Source of the DNA: Streptomyces sp. NK15101
GTDB lineage: Bacteria > Actinomycetota > Actinomycetes > Streptomycetales > Streptomycetaceae
Direction of reading: 5' to 3'
DNA: 64,000 bases
NCBI RefSeq assembly: GCF_020400725.1
Contig: NZ_JAINVG010000009.1
Span: 105,766-169,765 of the forward strand
Shown here: positions 41,675 to 51,309 of the stretch, in pieces
How the letters are laid out: each line of letters opens with the position of its first letter
How positions within the stretch are numbered: the stretch's first letter is position 1
Notes under the pieces: generated by a model
The model's input: the letters and a program-made list of their open reading frames with translations, nothing else
The model's database searches: none
Told to the model about the DNA's origin: nothing
Position numbers and translations under genes: made by a program

Positions 41675-42436
41675 TCAGCCCAGCCGGGCGTCCGCGTAGA
41701 CGTCCATCGCCTGCTGCTGGTACTCGGCGAGGCCGTCGGCGATCCTGTCGAAGTTCTCGCGGAAGCGCGGGTCCTCGACGTACGTCCGGGCCAGACCCCG
41801 GTACGCCTCGGCGCACGGGGTCCAGAAGCGGCAGACGTCCCGGTAGTGGGCGTCCACCTCGGCCTGGACGGCCGGGTCGGCGGCGGGCGTGCCGGCGGCC
41901 ATGTGCTCCGCGAAGCGGATCATCCGGGCGGTGGCCTCGCGCTGCCACTGCTCGACGGCCTCGGGGGGCAGCCCTTCGAGCGCCTGCCGGGACCGCTCGT
42001 ACGCCTCCGGCCACCGCTCCCGCGCCTCGGCCTCGATCTCGGGGTCGGCCCCGAAGCCCTCGAAGAGGTTCTCGGGGCGGTTGATGCTCACCATGTCCTG
42101 GTCCTCGCTTTCCTCGAGTTCGGCGATGGTGCGGGCCACCGTGCGGGCCAGGGTGCCGAGCCGGTCCCGCTCCGCGAGCAGCCGGGCGTGGTGCTCGCGC
42201 AGGACCGCCACGCGGTCCGCCCCGCTGTCCAGGACGTCCCGGATCTCGCGCAGGCCGAGGTCCAGCTCCCGCATGAGCAGGATCTGCTGGAGGCGCAGCA
42301 GCTGGGGCTCCTCGTAGTACCGGTGCCCGTCGCCCGCGGTCCAGGCGGGCGCGAGCAGGCCGATCTCGTCGTAGTGCCGCAGCGTCCGGGAGGTCACCCC
42401 GGACATCCGGGCCACATCCGCGATCGACCAGGCCAT
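41675..42436 (-). CDS. MerR-family regulator with TipAS antibiotic-binding domain
   Basis: A 253-residue TipA-like activator. The N-terminal MerR helix-turn-helix (SIADVARMSGVTSRTLRHYD, then GLLAP and GHRYYEEPQLLRLQQI) is followed by a dimerisation coiled coil (about residues 76-110) and a TipAS domain (from ENLFEGFGADPEIEAEARER to the end, including FWTPCAEAYRGLARTYVEDPRFRENF). TipAS domains bind diverse antibiotics and cause the MerR part to activate transcription. ATG 42436 is preceded by its own 19-bp-spacer promoter, so it should be autoregulated. Confidence 0.92.
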   Translation of the reverse strand: MAWSIADVARMSGVTSRTLRHYDEIGLLAPAWTAGDGHRYYEEPQLLRLQQILLMRELDLGLREIRDVLDSGADRVAVLREHHARLLAERDRLGTLARTVARTIAELEESEDQDMVSINRPENLFEGFGADPEIEAEARERWPEAYERSRQALEGLPPEAVEQWQREATARMIRFAEHMAAGTPAADPAVQAEVDAHYRDVCRFWTPCAEAYRGLARTYVEDPRFRENFDRIADGLAEYQQQAMDVYADARLG

Positions 42437-42486
42437 GACGGTGTCCTTCCTTCGCCGGGGGCCGGTGTCTCCGGCCCCGTACGAAG

Positions 42487-42517
42487 ACCGTAGGAGTTGA
42501 CGCCGCGTCAACCGCAA
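42487..42517 (-). promoter_or_regulatory. MerR-type promoter of the TipAS gene
   Basis: On the minus strand TTGCGG (42517-42512) and TACGGT (42492-42487) are separated by 19 nt, and the spacer contains the perfect dyad GTTGACGCGGCGTCAAC (42512-42496). An over-long 19-bp spacer filled by an inverted repeat is the hallmark of promoters activated by MerR proteins through DNA distortion. Confidence 0.75.
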
Positions 42518-42522
42518 GTCGT

Positions 42523-43191
42523 TCAGGAGCCGCCGTACCCGAAGCCGCCCCGGAGGACGGTGCGGCCGCCGTCGGCACCGGTGAGCAGGACGGTGTACGT
42601 GTCGGCCGAGGCGTCCCGTACGCCCTCGGCGTGGTTGTACTGGGCGGCGAAGGTGTGGGGACCGGGCGGCACCGCGCGGCCCGGCTTGAGGGTCCACCGG
42701 TAGACCAGGGCACGGGGTTCCTCGGTCACCGTGACGGTGAAGTCCTCGGCGGGCCGGGTGCGCCAGTGGCCGGTGCTCACGACGCCGGGCGTGCGGGCGA
42801 CCCGCAGCTCGACGGTGAGGCCGGCGACCGGGGACTCCGTCGTCACGGCGAGGTCGCTCTGCGCCCACCAGCGGTTGCTGCCGGGGTCGATCGTGCCGGC
42901 CGCCCGTGCCGTCGGACCGGGCGCGGGCAGGGTGGTGGCGGGTCCGGCCGGCCGGTCGTCCAGGGTGGTCGCCGCGAGGCCGCCGAGGCCGACGACCCCG
43001 GCGACGGCGGCGACGACGGCCACGACCGCCGGCCGGCGGCGGCCGGACCAGGGGCGCGGCGGCCGGTTCCGGCGCCCGGCCGGGGCGGGCGCGGCCATGC
43101 CCCGCTCCACCCGGGCGAGGATGCGGGCGTGGTCGGGCCGGTGTGCGAGCGCTGCCTCCCGCAGCTCGCGGCGGAGCTGTGCCTCGTCCAT
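42523..43191 (-). CDS. Membrane-anchored protein, probable anti-sigma-like partner
   Basis: A 222-residue protein from ATG 43191 with one membrane helix (VVAVVAAVAGVVGLGGLAA, about residues 55-73). The N-terminal 50 residues are cytoplasmic and charged (EAQLRRELREAALAHRPDH), and the C-terminal 150 residues are extracytoplasmic and beta-rich. The topology and the TGATG overlap with the sigma-factor gene are as in SigE-type sigma/anti-sigma pairs. No zinc anti-sigma motif (HxxxCxxC) is present, so the anti-sigma role is inference. Confidence 0.6.
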   Translation of the reverse strand: MDEAQLRRELREAALAHRPDHARILARVERGMAAPAPAGRRNRPPRPWSGRRRPAVVAVVAAVAGVVGLGGLAATTLDDRPAGPATTLPAPGPTARAAGTIDPGSNRWWAQSDLAVTTESPVAGLTVELRVARTPGVVSTGHWRTRPAEDFTVTVTEEPRALVYRWTLKPGRAVPPGPHTFAAQYNHAEGVRDASADTYTVLLTGADGGRTVLRGGFGYGGS

Positions 43192-43719
43192 CAGCGCCTT
43201 CCCGCGGCGAGTTCGGTGGCGGCCCGGTCGCCGAGCAGCCGCTGGAGTTCCGCCATGCCCTTGGCGGTCTGGCTCTTGACCGTCCCGACGGAGACGCCGA
43301 GCGCGAGGGCGGTGTCGCGTTCGGACAGGTCGAAGGCGTGCCGGAGCACGACGCAGGCGCGCTTGCGGAAGGGCAGGGCGCGCAGGGCGGTGCGGACCGT
43401 CCACGACGGCGGGTACGTCCGGGTCCTCGGTGTGCTCCGGGCGCCGGTCCCAGAAGGCGGCGATCCGGCGCCGTTCGCGGACGGTGCCTCGGATGCGGGT
43501 GCGGACGAGGTTGGCGACGACGCCCCGGGCGTAGGCGGCGGGGTGGTCGGCGGCTCGGACCCGGTCCCAGCGGTGCCAGAGGGCGAGCATGGCGTCGGCG
43601 GCCACGTCGTCGGCGGCGTCGGTCTCGCCGGTCAGCAGGTGGGCCAGGCGCGCGAGTTCGGCGTAGTGGCGCTCGAAGAAGGCCCGGAACTCCGTCGCGC
43701 CGTCGTCGGCCGTGATCAC
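43191..43719 (-). pseudogene. SigE-family ECF sigma factor gene with a frameshift
   Basis: From GTG 43719 the frame encodes sigma region 2 of the SigE family (EFRAFFERHYAELARLAHLL, ADDVAADAMLALWHRWDRV, YARGVVANLVRTRIRG, RRIAAFWD). Near 43400, in the region 2-4 linker after DVPAVVDG, the frame must change for the sequence to continue as region 4: VRTALRALPFRKRACVVLRH, LSERDTALALGVSVGTVKSQ, ending at a TGA that overlaps the next ATG. Without a 1-base loss or 2-base gain no complete sigma factor is made. All motifs on both sides are well kept, so the lesion is recent, or a sequence error. Confidence 0.75.
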
Positions 43720-44750
43720 GAGACGGAGGCGGACGCCGGGCCCGTGCTCGCGCGGGGCGTCAGGCGGGGCGGGATGAGCTCCGTGCCGCGAGGGGCCCCG
43801 CCGGACAGGCGCGCGACGAGCCGCTCGACGGCCAGCCGGCCCATCTCCTGGGCGGGTACGGAGACGGAGGTGAGCGGCACGGAGGCGTGCACGGCGACCT
43901 GGTCGGGGCAGATGGCGACGACGGAGACGTCCTCGGGCACGGCACGGCCCTGGTGGCGCAGGAGCGCGAGGAGCGGCTCGACGGCGGCCTCGTTCTGGAC
44001 GACGAGGCCCGTGGTGCCGGGGCGTTCCTCGAAGACGCGGGTGACGGCGGCGGCGACGGCCGCGTAGGTGCCCTCGACGGGCCGGTGGAGCAGCCCGACG
44101 CCGTGGGCGCCGGCGGCGGCGCGCAGTCCGGTGAGGGTGCGGGCGGCGAAGCCCGTACCCCTCTCGTACACGGCGGGGGGTTCGCCGAGGACGGCGATCC
44201 GGGTGTGGCCGAGTCCGGCCAGGTGTTCGACGCAGCGGGCTCCGGCGGCCCCGAAGTCGAGGTCGACGGAGTCGAGTCCGGTGGCGTCGGCGGCCTCGGC
44301 GGTCTCGGCGGGCAGGCCGATGAGGACGGAGGGGCGCTCGGCCTCCTGGAGGCAGGGGAGCCGGGGGTCGTCGAGCCCCACGTCCATGACGATCATGGCG
44401 TCGGCGACGGCACTGCCCTCGACGCGGCGGACGGCTTCGGAGCCTTCCTCGCCGGTGAGCAGCAGCACGTCGTAGCCGTGGGAGCGGGCCGTGGTGGTGA
44501 CGGCCATCGCGATCTCCATCGTCACCGGCACGTAGAGGCCGGTGCGGAGCGGCATCATCAGCGCGAGGACGTCCGTCCGGCTGCTGGCGAGGGCACGGGC
44601 GCCGGCGTGCGGCCGGTAGCCGAGGGCGTCGATGCTGTGCTGGATGCGCTCGCGGGTGGGCGCGGATATGGAGCGTTTGCCGCTGAGCACGTAGCTGACG
44701 GTGCTGGCCGAGACCCCGGCGTGGCGGGCGACATCGGCGAGGGTGACCAC
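43716..44750 (-). CDS. LacI-family regulator, first gene of the sigma-factor operon
   Basis: A 344-residue repressor. The helix-turn-helix and hinge are at the N terminus (VVTLADVARHAGVSASTVSY, VLSGKRSISAPTRERI), then the effector domain (DVLALMMPLRTGLYVPVTME, TTGLVVQNEAAVEPLL) and the end SVPLTSVSVPAQEMGRLAVE. Start: GTG 44750 with AGGAG 7 nt before it; the 128 codons open upstream are not family sequence. Its TGA overlaps the GTG of the sigma gene, an unusual pairing. The ligand is unknown; it may serve the pectin or arabinan genes nearby. Confidence 0.87.
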   Translation of the reverse strand: MVTLADVARHAGVSASTVSYVLSGKRSISAPTRERIQHSIDALGYRPHAGARALASSRTDVLALMMPLRTGLYVPVTMEIAMAVTTTARSHGYDVLLLTGEEGSEAVRRVEGSAVADAMIVMDVGLDDPRLPCLQEAERPSVLIGLPAETAEAADATGLDSVDLDFGAAGARCVEHLAGLGHTRIAVLGEPPAVYERGTGFAARTLTGLRAAAGAHGVGLLHRPVEGTYAAVAAAVTRVFEERPGTTGLVVQNEAAVEPLLALLRHQGRAVPEDVSVVAICPDQVAVHASVPLTSVSVPAQEMGRLAVERLVARLSGGAPRGTELIPPRLTPRASTGPASASVS

Positions 44751-45111
44751 GTGCGTGCTCCTGGACGGTTCCCGGTGTTCCGGGCGACCGCCCGACGATT
44801 CGGCTCCCGACCCTAAGCGGCGGCTCGACGAGCTGTCCAGACGGACCGCGAAGCCTCCGGTGTCCGGGGAGGGCGCGCTCGCCCGCACCTCGGTGGGCGG
44901 GCGTCCCGCGGGGGCGAGGGGCGTCCCCTGCCCGAGCGGGGCCGGGAGCCCGCCGAGGCGGCTACCGGTCGTGACCGCCTCCTGTGAACGTGCGAAGCGC
45001 TCCGGCGGGTGCTCGAATGGGAGAGGACTTCCTCCGGCCGCGTCCGGCGAGATGCGACACGGACGGGGGCGGATTTCGGTCAGGTCCTCACCAACCGCAT
45101 GTGGAGTGGTC
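44751..45111. other. Intergenic region between the LacI gene and the DUF6325 gene
   Basis: A 361-nt gap that should hold the divergent promoters of both genes. I find no coding remnant. A GAAGCGCTCC stretch (44994-45003) is close to the GAAGCGCTTC cores upstream of the pectin permease operon and could be an autoregulatory LacI site. Confidence 0.35.
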
Positions 45112-45570
45112 ATGAGCGATGAATTCGAGGACATGGGACCGGTGGACTATCTGGTCATCGAGTTTCCCGGCAACCGCATGACGGGCAAGGGGCTGCCCAT
45201 GCTCCTCGACCTGGTGGACAGAGGCATCGTCCGCATTCTCGATCTCGTGTTCGTCCGGAAGGACACCGACGGCAGTGTCGTCGGCATGGAACTTCGGGAC
45301 CTCGACGCCGACGGCGAGCTGGACCTGTCCGTGTTCGAGGGTTCCTCGTCCGGGCTCCTCGGACAGGACGACTTCGACGAGGCGGGGGCGGCCCTCGAGC
45401 CGGGCAATTCCGCCGGCATCCTCGTCTACGAGAACCTCTGGGCCGCCCCCCTCGCGCGGGAACTGCGGCGCGGCGGCGCGCAGCTCGTGGCCGGCGGGCG
45501 CATCCCCGTGCAGGCCCTGCTGGCCTCGCTGGACGCCGAGGAGGAAGCCGGCGGCAGCGCCGCTGCCTGA
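45112..45570 (+). CDS. DUF6325 family protein
   Basis: A 152-residue cytoplasmic protein. The opening MGPVDYLVIEFPGNRMTGKG, then DLVDRGIVRILDLVFVRKDTDGSV and the closing helix with AGGRIPVQALLASL match DUF6325, widely found in actinobacteria next to a small SHOCT-domain protein, as here. Function is unknown. The repeated positively charged and acidic surface segments (DLDADGELDLSVFE) suggest a soluble assembly. ATG 45112 is preceded by GGAG 7 nt upstream. Confidence 0.75.
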   Translation: MSDEFEDMGPVDYLVIEFPGNRMTGKGLPMLLDLVDRGIVRILDLVFVRKDTDGSVVGMELRDLDADGELDLSVFEGSSSGLLGQDDFDEAGAALEPGNSAGILVYENLWAAPLARELRRGGAQLVAGGRIPVQALLASLDAEEEAGGSAAA

Positions 45571-45640
45571 CACCGGCGGACGGCCGTCTCGGGACGACCG
45601 AGAAGGCCGACCCACTCGAAAGCGGTCAAGGAGGACCGAC

Positions 45641-45931
45641 ATGCCAGGGCTTCTCAGAGGTGTGGCGCGCACCGCGGTGGTGGCCGGGACGGCGACCGCC
45701 GTCTCCAACAGGGTCTCGCGACGTCAGGCGGGCCGTTGGGCCCAACAGGACATGGCGGCGGCCGAACAGTACGCACCGCCGCCGCCACCGCCCCAGGCCG
45801 CGCCCCCCGCACCGGCCGACGACATGAGCAGCAAGATCGATCAGCTCAAGGAACTCGGACAGCTGAAGGAACAAGGCGTGCTGACCGAGGAGGAGTTCGC
45901 GGTCCAGAAGAGCCGGATCCTCGGCTCCTGA
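45641..45931 (+). CDS. SHOCT-domain small protein
   Basis: A 96-residue protein with an N-terminal hydrophobic segment (GVARTAVVAGTATAVSNRVS), a Gln/Ala and poly-proline stretch (YAPPPPPPQAAPPAP), and a C-terminal SHOCT domain (LKELGQLKEQGVLTEEEFAV, QKSRILG). SHOCT is a short oligomerisation or targeting helix pair. It is 70 nt after the DUF6325 gene and almost certainly works with it; the exact role is unknown. AAGGAGG stands before the ATG. Confidence 0.85.
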   Translation: MPGLLRGVARTAVVAGTATAVSNRVSRRQAGRWAQQDMAAAEQYAPPPPPPQAAPPAPADDMSSKIDQLKELGQLKEQGVLTEEEFAVQKSRILGS

Positions 45932-45964
45932 CCGCCGGCGCGGGCGTCCCCCGCCCCGGGCGGC

Positions 45965-47401
45965 TCACTGCTGCCGGGGCGAGGGACGGCGCGGCCGACC
46001 GCTCGGACGCTCGCCGAAGGCGGGGACGCGGGGGCCCTGCGGCAGGAGCTCGGTGACGACGAAGGACAGGACGACGGCCAGCACCACCAGGGCCACCGTC
46101 TCGACGTTCCCCAGCAGGAGCACGACCAGGATCACACTGCTCACGGGCAGCCGCAGGGCCGCGGTCACCGAGGCGGCCATGCCGACCGCCATCGCCGGCA
46201 CGAGCCCCAGGCCCGGCAGCGGGGCCAGCAGGACTCCGGTCGCCCCGCCCAGGAACAGGGCGGGGAAGACGGGGCCGCCGCGGAGGCTTCCCAGACATAG
46301 CATGTACGCGAGCCCCTTGAAGACCAGCACCGCGACGAGGGCGCCCACCGACCACGCGTGGGGATCCCGCGCCAGGTCGGACAGCGTGGCCTCGCCGGAC
46401 AGGGCCGCCTCCGCCGGCGAGCGGCCGGTGGTGACGGCGTAGAGCGTGACGCAGACCGCTGCGCCCGCCGCGCAGAGGACGGTGTTCCGTACGATCCGGC
46501 TCACCACGAAGCGTGCCGCGAACCGGCCGCCCACGAGGGTCCAGTGGACGACGAACGCGACAACGGGCGCCACCACGAGCACCCACAGCACGTCCGCCGC
46601 GTCGAGCGGCGGCGGCTCGGGCAGACCGATGTCCAGGCTTCCCGTCTCCAGTCCCGTCCAGTGGACGAAGCCGGTGAAGATCAGCGCTCCCACGCCGCTG
46701 GACAGCAGGGCCGGCAGCATCACCGCGAACAGCTGGGGTCCGCCCACCCCGGCCACCTCCATGAGCAGCACGGCGCCGACCACCGGGTTCCCGAAGAGCG
46801 CGGAGATGGCCGCCGCCGCCCCCGCGGCGCCGAGCAGCGCCGTGCTCGCCTGCGTCTGCGGTGCCCGGGCCAGGCCGGCGAAGAACAGCGCCAGCCCCCC
46901 TCCGAGGGCGATCAACGGCGCCTCGGGCCCCAGGACGGCGCCCAGCGGGAGTCCGGCCACCGCGGTGAGGACGACACCGGGCAGCGCCCCCTTCGAGACC
47001 CCTCCCGAATGGAGCCCGCCCGCCGGGACGTGGCCGCCCCGGCCGGGAAGATGTGCGACCGCCAGACCGACGACGAGGCCGGCGACCGGCAGCAGTGCGA
47101 GCCCCCACCACCAGGGAGCCTGCTTCCAGCCCAGGTCCCTGGGCCAGTCCGTCCAGACGAGCTGCTCGAGCTGGTGCAGCGTCACGAGGAACCAGAAGGC
47201 GATGAGCGCGACCGGAACGCCGATCAGCCCGGAGAACACCAGAGCCTTGCGGTATTCGGGTCGCCGCAGCATGGTCCGCAGCAGGTCGGCTTCCTGGGGC
47301 TGGCTTCCCGGAGCGTCCGCCGACGGGGGCTGCGGTGGGGTTCCGGCGATGGGGTCCTCCTCGGCTCGGCACCACCCCGGGAGGCCAGGTCGGTGGGGCA
47401 C
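45965..47401 (-). CDS. ClC-family chloride channel/antiporter
   Basis: A 478-residue membrane protein with the ClC fold and about ten long hydrophobic segments. The three anion-path motifs are recognisable but varied: GHVPAGGLHSGG near GSGIP, LGPEAPLIALGGG at GREGP, and GGPVFPALFLGGATG at GxFxP. The arginine of GREGP is replaced by proline, while the following gating-type glutamate is kept (GPEAP). Start uncertain: GTG 47401 is the first reasonable codon before the Pro-rich leader, but has no clear ribosome site. The C terminus is arginine-rich. It is convergent with the SHOCT gene. Confidence 0.8.
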   Translation of the reverse strand: MPHRPGLPGWCRAEEDPIAGTPPQPPSADAPGSQPQEADLLRTMLRRPEYRKALVFSGLIGVPVALIAFWFLVTLHQLEQLVWTDWPRDLGWKQAPWWWGLALLPVAGLVVGLAVAHLPGRGGHVPAGGLHSGGVSKGALPGVVLTAVAGLPLGAVLGPEAPLIALGGGLALFFAGLARAPQTQASTALLGAAGAAAAISALFGNPVVGAVLLMEVAGVGGPQLFAVMLPALLSSGVGALIFTGFVHWTGLETGSLDIGLPEPPPLDAADVLWVLVVAPVVAFVVHWTLVGGRFAARFVVSRIVRNTVLCAAGAAVCVTLYAVTTGRSPAEAALSGEATLSDLARDPHAWSVGALVAVLVFKGLAYMLCLGSLRGGPVFPALFLGGATGVLLAPLPGLGLVPAMAVGMAASVTAALRLPVSSVILVVLLLGNVETVALVVLAVVLSFVVTELLPQGPRVPAFGERPSGRPRRPSPRQQ

Positions 47402-47538
47402 GGGTGGCGATAGCGGCGCATATGCGGGCGTATATACCGTGAGGGCGGCACGGTTATGCGTGTGCGCATCGATTCGGCGTCGCGACAGCCCCGGAGGGGT
47501 CCCTCCGGCCGGGAACGGTTCCCCTGCCGGCCCGTACG

Positions 47539-49209
<1,671 letters not shown>

Positions 49210-49241
49210 CTACGGTTTGGGGGAGAGCCTCGTGGCGGCGC

Positions 49242-49279
49242 ATTTCGCGATGCGTACACGGAAGTTTCCGCAGTGTTTC
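49242..49279 (-). promoter_or_regulatory. GlnR-type nitrogen control box of amtB
   Basis: On the minus strand four 5-mers are spaced by exactly 6 nt: GAAAC (49279-49275), GAAAC (49268-49264), GTACG (49257-49253) and GAAAT (49246-49242). This fits the a-n6-b-n6-a-n6-b layout of Streptomyces GlnR sites (GTnAC and GAAAC elements), although the first a-site is GAAAC. It lies 46 nt before the amtB start. The remaining 250 nt up to the GH51 stop show nothing further. Confidence 0.7.
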
Positions 49280-49530
49280 GCATTGCGCGGATATTGCCGA
49301 ACCCTCACGTCGCACCCCGCTCCGCCCTGGGGGTCCCCGGCCGGAGTCCGGGGGGGAACGACCGCCCGCTACGGGCGGAGCGGGCCACGACGGACGGCCG
49401 GCGGAAGCGGGCGGGCGGCAGGACGCCCCGGGCCCGTAGGCCGGCCGCGACCGGCGTCGCGCACTCCGTGGCCCCCCGCACCGACGTGCGGGTGTCGTCC
49501 CGCTTCTCCGCCGTTTCGACGAGGGGCCTG

Positions 49531-51045
49531 TCAGACCAGCCTGATGACGTTCCAGGACATCGGCTCCAGGACCGCCCGCAGCACCCCGTCCGCGAGGCGC
49601 GCGCCCTCCACCGCGTGCGGCACGACCCGCTCCGGCTCGTCGCGGGTGTTGCGGGCCTCGGGGTCCGCGTCGGCGAGCGCGCTGTGCTCCACGACCCGGC
49701 TCAGGTCGAGGCCGCGGAGCGCCACCTCCAGGGGCAGGGGCGCGTTCCGGCCACGGTTGACCGCGAAGACCGTCACCCCGCCGTCCTCGCCGCGCACGGC
49801 CGTGGCGTGCAGCAGCGGGACGTCCCCGAACCGGTCCGTCGGATACGTCGGCGAGACCACCCGCACGTCGAGGACGGTCCCCCGGCCGTACCGGGAGGCC
49901 TGGGCGAAGGGGAAGAAGATGGTCTGGCGCCAGGCGGGGCCGTCGGGCTCGGTCATGATCGGGGCGATCACGTTGACCAGCTGGGCGAGACAGGCCACCG
50001 CGACCCGGTCGGCGTGGCGGAGCAGCGTGATCAGGAGGCTGCCGAAGACGACGGCGTCGGTGACGGTGTAGACGTCCTCCAGGAGGCGCGGCGCCTCCTG
50101 CCAGTCCTCCACCGGGTGCGGATCGGCCCGGCGCTGGTACCAGACGTTCCACTCGTCGAAGGAGAGGGTGAGCTTCTTCGGGGACTTCAGCCGGGCACCG
50201 ACGTGGTCGCAGGTGGCGACGACCTCCTCGATGAAGGCCTCCATGTCGACGGCGGAGGCGAGGAAGGAGTCGCGGTCGCCGTCGGTCTCCTCGTAGTAGG
50301 CGTGCAGCGAGACGTGGTCGACGACGTCGTACGTCTCCGCGAGCACGGTGGCCTCCCAGGCGGCGAAGGTCGGCATGCCGCGCCCCGAGCTTCCGCAGGC
50401 GACGAGTTCGAGGCCGGGGTCGATCCGGCGCAGGGCCCGCGCGGTCTGGGCGGCGAGCCGGCCGTACTCCTCGGCGGTCTTCTGGCCGGTCTGCCAGGTG
50501 CCGTCCATCTCGTTGCCGAGGCACCACAGGCGGATGCCGAAGAGGTCCTTGTCGCCGTGGGCGATGCGGCGTTCGGAGAGCTCGGTGCCGCCGGGGTGGT
50601 TGGCGTACTCGACGAGGTCCATGGCCTCGGCGATGCCGCGGGTGCCGAGGTTGAGCGCCATCATCGGCTCGGCCTGCGGGCCGAGCTTGCGGAGGAAGGC
50701 CATGAACTCGCCCAGGCCGAAGCGGTTGGTCTCGACGGACCGCCAGGCGACGTCGAGCCGGCGCGGCCGCTGCTCGACCGGACCGACGCCGTCCTCCCAG
50801 CGGTGGCCGGAGACGAAGTTGCCGCCGGGGTAGCGGATGACGGTGACGCCGAGCTCGCGGACGAGCTCCAGGACGTCGGTGCGCAGTCCGTCCTCGTCGG
50901 CGGCGGGGTGGCCGGGCTCGTGGATGCCGGTGTACACGCAGCGCCCGAGGTGCTCGACGAAGGAGCCGAAGAGCCGGGGGTCGACGGGGCCGACGGTGAA
51001 GTCGGGGTCGAGGGTGAAGCGGGCGGCGGGCTCGGGAAGTGACAC
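49531..51045 (-). CDS. GH51 alpha-L-arabinofuranosidase
   Basis: A 504-residue intracellular arabinofuranosidase, which releases L-arabinose from arabinan and arabinoxylan oligosaccharides. The GH51 barrel shows acid/base Glu179 (WCLGNEMDG) and nucleophile Glu298 (LSFDEWNVWY); RYPGGNFVSGHRWEDGVG (about 71-88) is a family signature. The C-terminal beta domain (from TVFAVNRGRNAPLPLEV) is complete. No signal peptide. Start: GTG 51045 after GAGAGGG; the very long open frame upstream is a shadow. L-arabinose released here would feed the oxidative module proposed at 27-33 kb. Confidence 0.95.
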   Translation of the reverse strand: MSLPEPAARFTLDPDFTVGPVDPRLFGSFVEHLGRCVYTGIHEPGHPAADEDGLRTDVLELVRELGVTVIRYPGGNFVSGHRWEDGVGPVEQRPRRLDVAWRSVETNRFGLGEFMAFLRKLGPQAEPMMALNLGTRGIAEAMDLVEYANHPGGTELSERRIAHGDKDLFGIRLWCLGNEMDGTWQTGQKTAEEYGRLAAQTARALRRIDPGLELVACGSSGRGMPTFAAWEATVLAETYDVVDHVSLHAYYEETDGDRDSFLASAVDMEAFIEEVVATCDHVGARLKSPKKLTLSFDEWNVWYQRRADPHPVEDWQEAPRLLEDVYTVTDAVVFGSLLITLLRHADRVAVACLAQLVNVIAPIMTEPDGPAWRQTIFFPFAQASRYGRGTVLDVRVVSPTYPTDRFGDVPLLHATAVRGEDGGVTVFAVNRGRNAPLPLEVALRGLDLSRVVEHSALADADPEARNTRDEPERVVPHAVEGARLADGVLRAVLEPMSWNVIRLV

Positions 51046-51057
51046 GCGAATCCCTCT

Positions 51058-51090
51058 CGTTCGAGATGTTCGAAATATCGACCGACGGTC
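51058..51090 (-). promoter_or_regulatory. Operator-like repeats upstream of the GH51 gene
   Basis: The 20-40 nt before the GTG hold TTCGA-type repeats (51060, 51069 and 51077, the last as ATCGA) and the dyad CGACCGACGGTCG (51078-51090). The decamer ATCTCGAACG (minus strand, 51067-51058) is shared with the region before the pectin permease operon at 29861-29870. Likely a binding site for a common arabinose-responsive regulator. Confidence 0.45.
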
Positions 51091-51309
51091 GTATGTCCGG
51101 ACGAGAACGTAGGAGCGGAGCCCGCGCGCGTCAATGGGACCGTGTCCGCGCGAACGTCGCAGGTCGCGGGCGCCGGCACGGGCGAGCGAGCACGGGCCTC
51201 CCGGGGCGGGCCCGGCGGCGCGGGGCGCTCGGGCGACCGGGCCGGCCGTGGCGCGCGGAAGACGCCCGGGCAACGCGGCTGACGGCCCGTCAACCACTAC
51301 GCTCGGCCC

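Noticed and set aside
45965..47401. The ClC gene as the third gene of an amtB-glnK operon
   Set aside because: There is a 137-nt gap and no functional link; it is on the same strand but probably has its own promoter.
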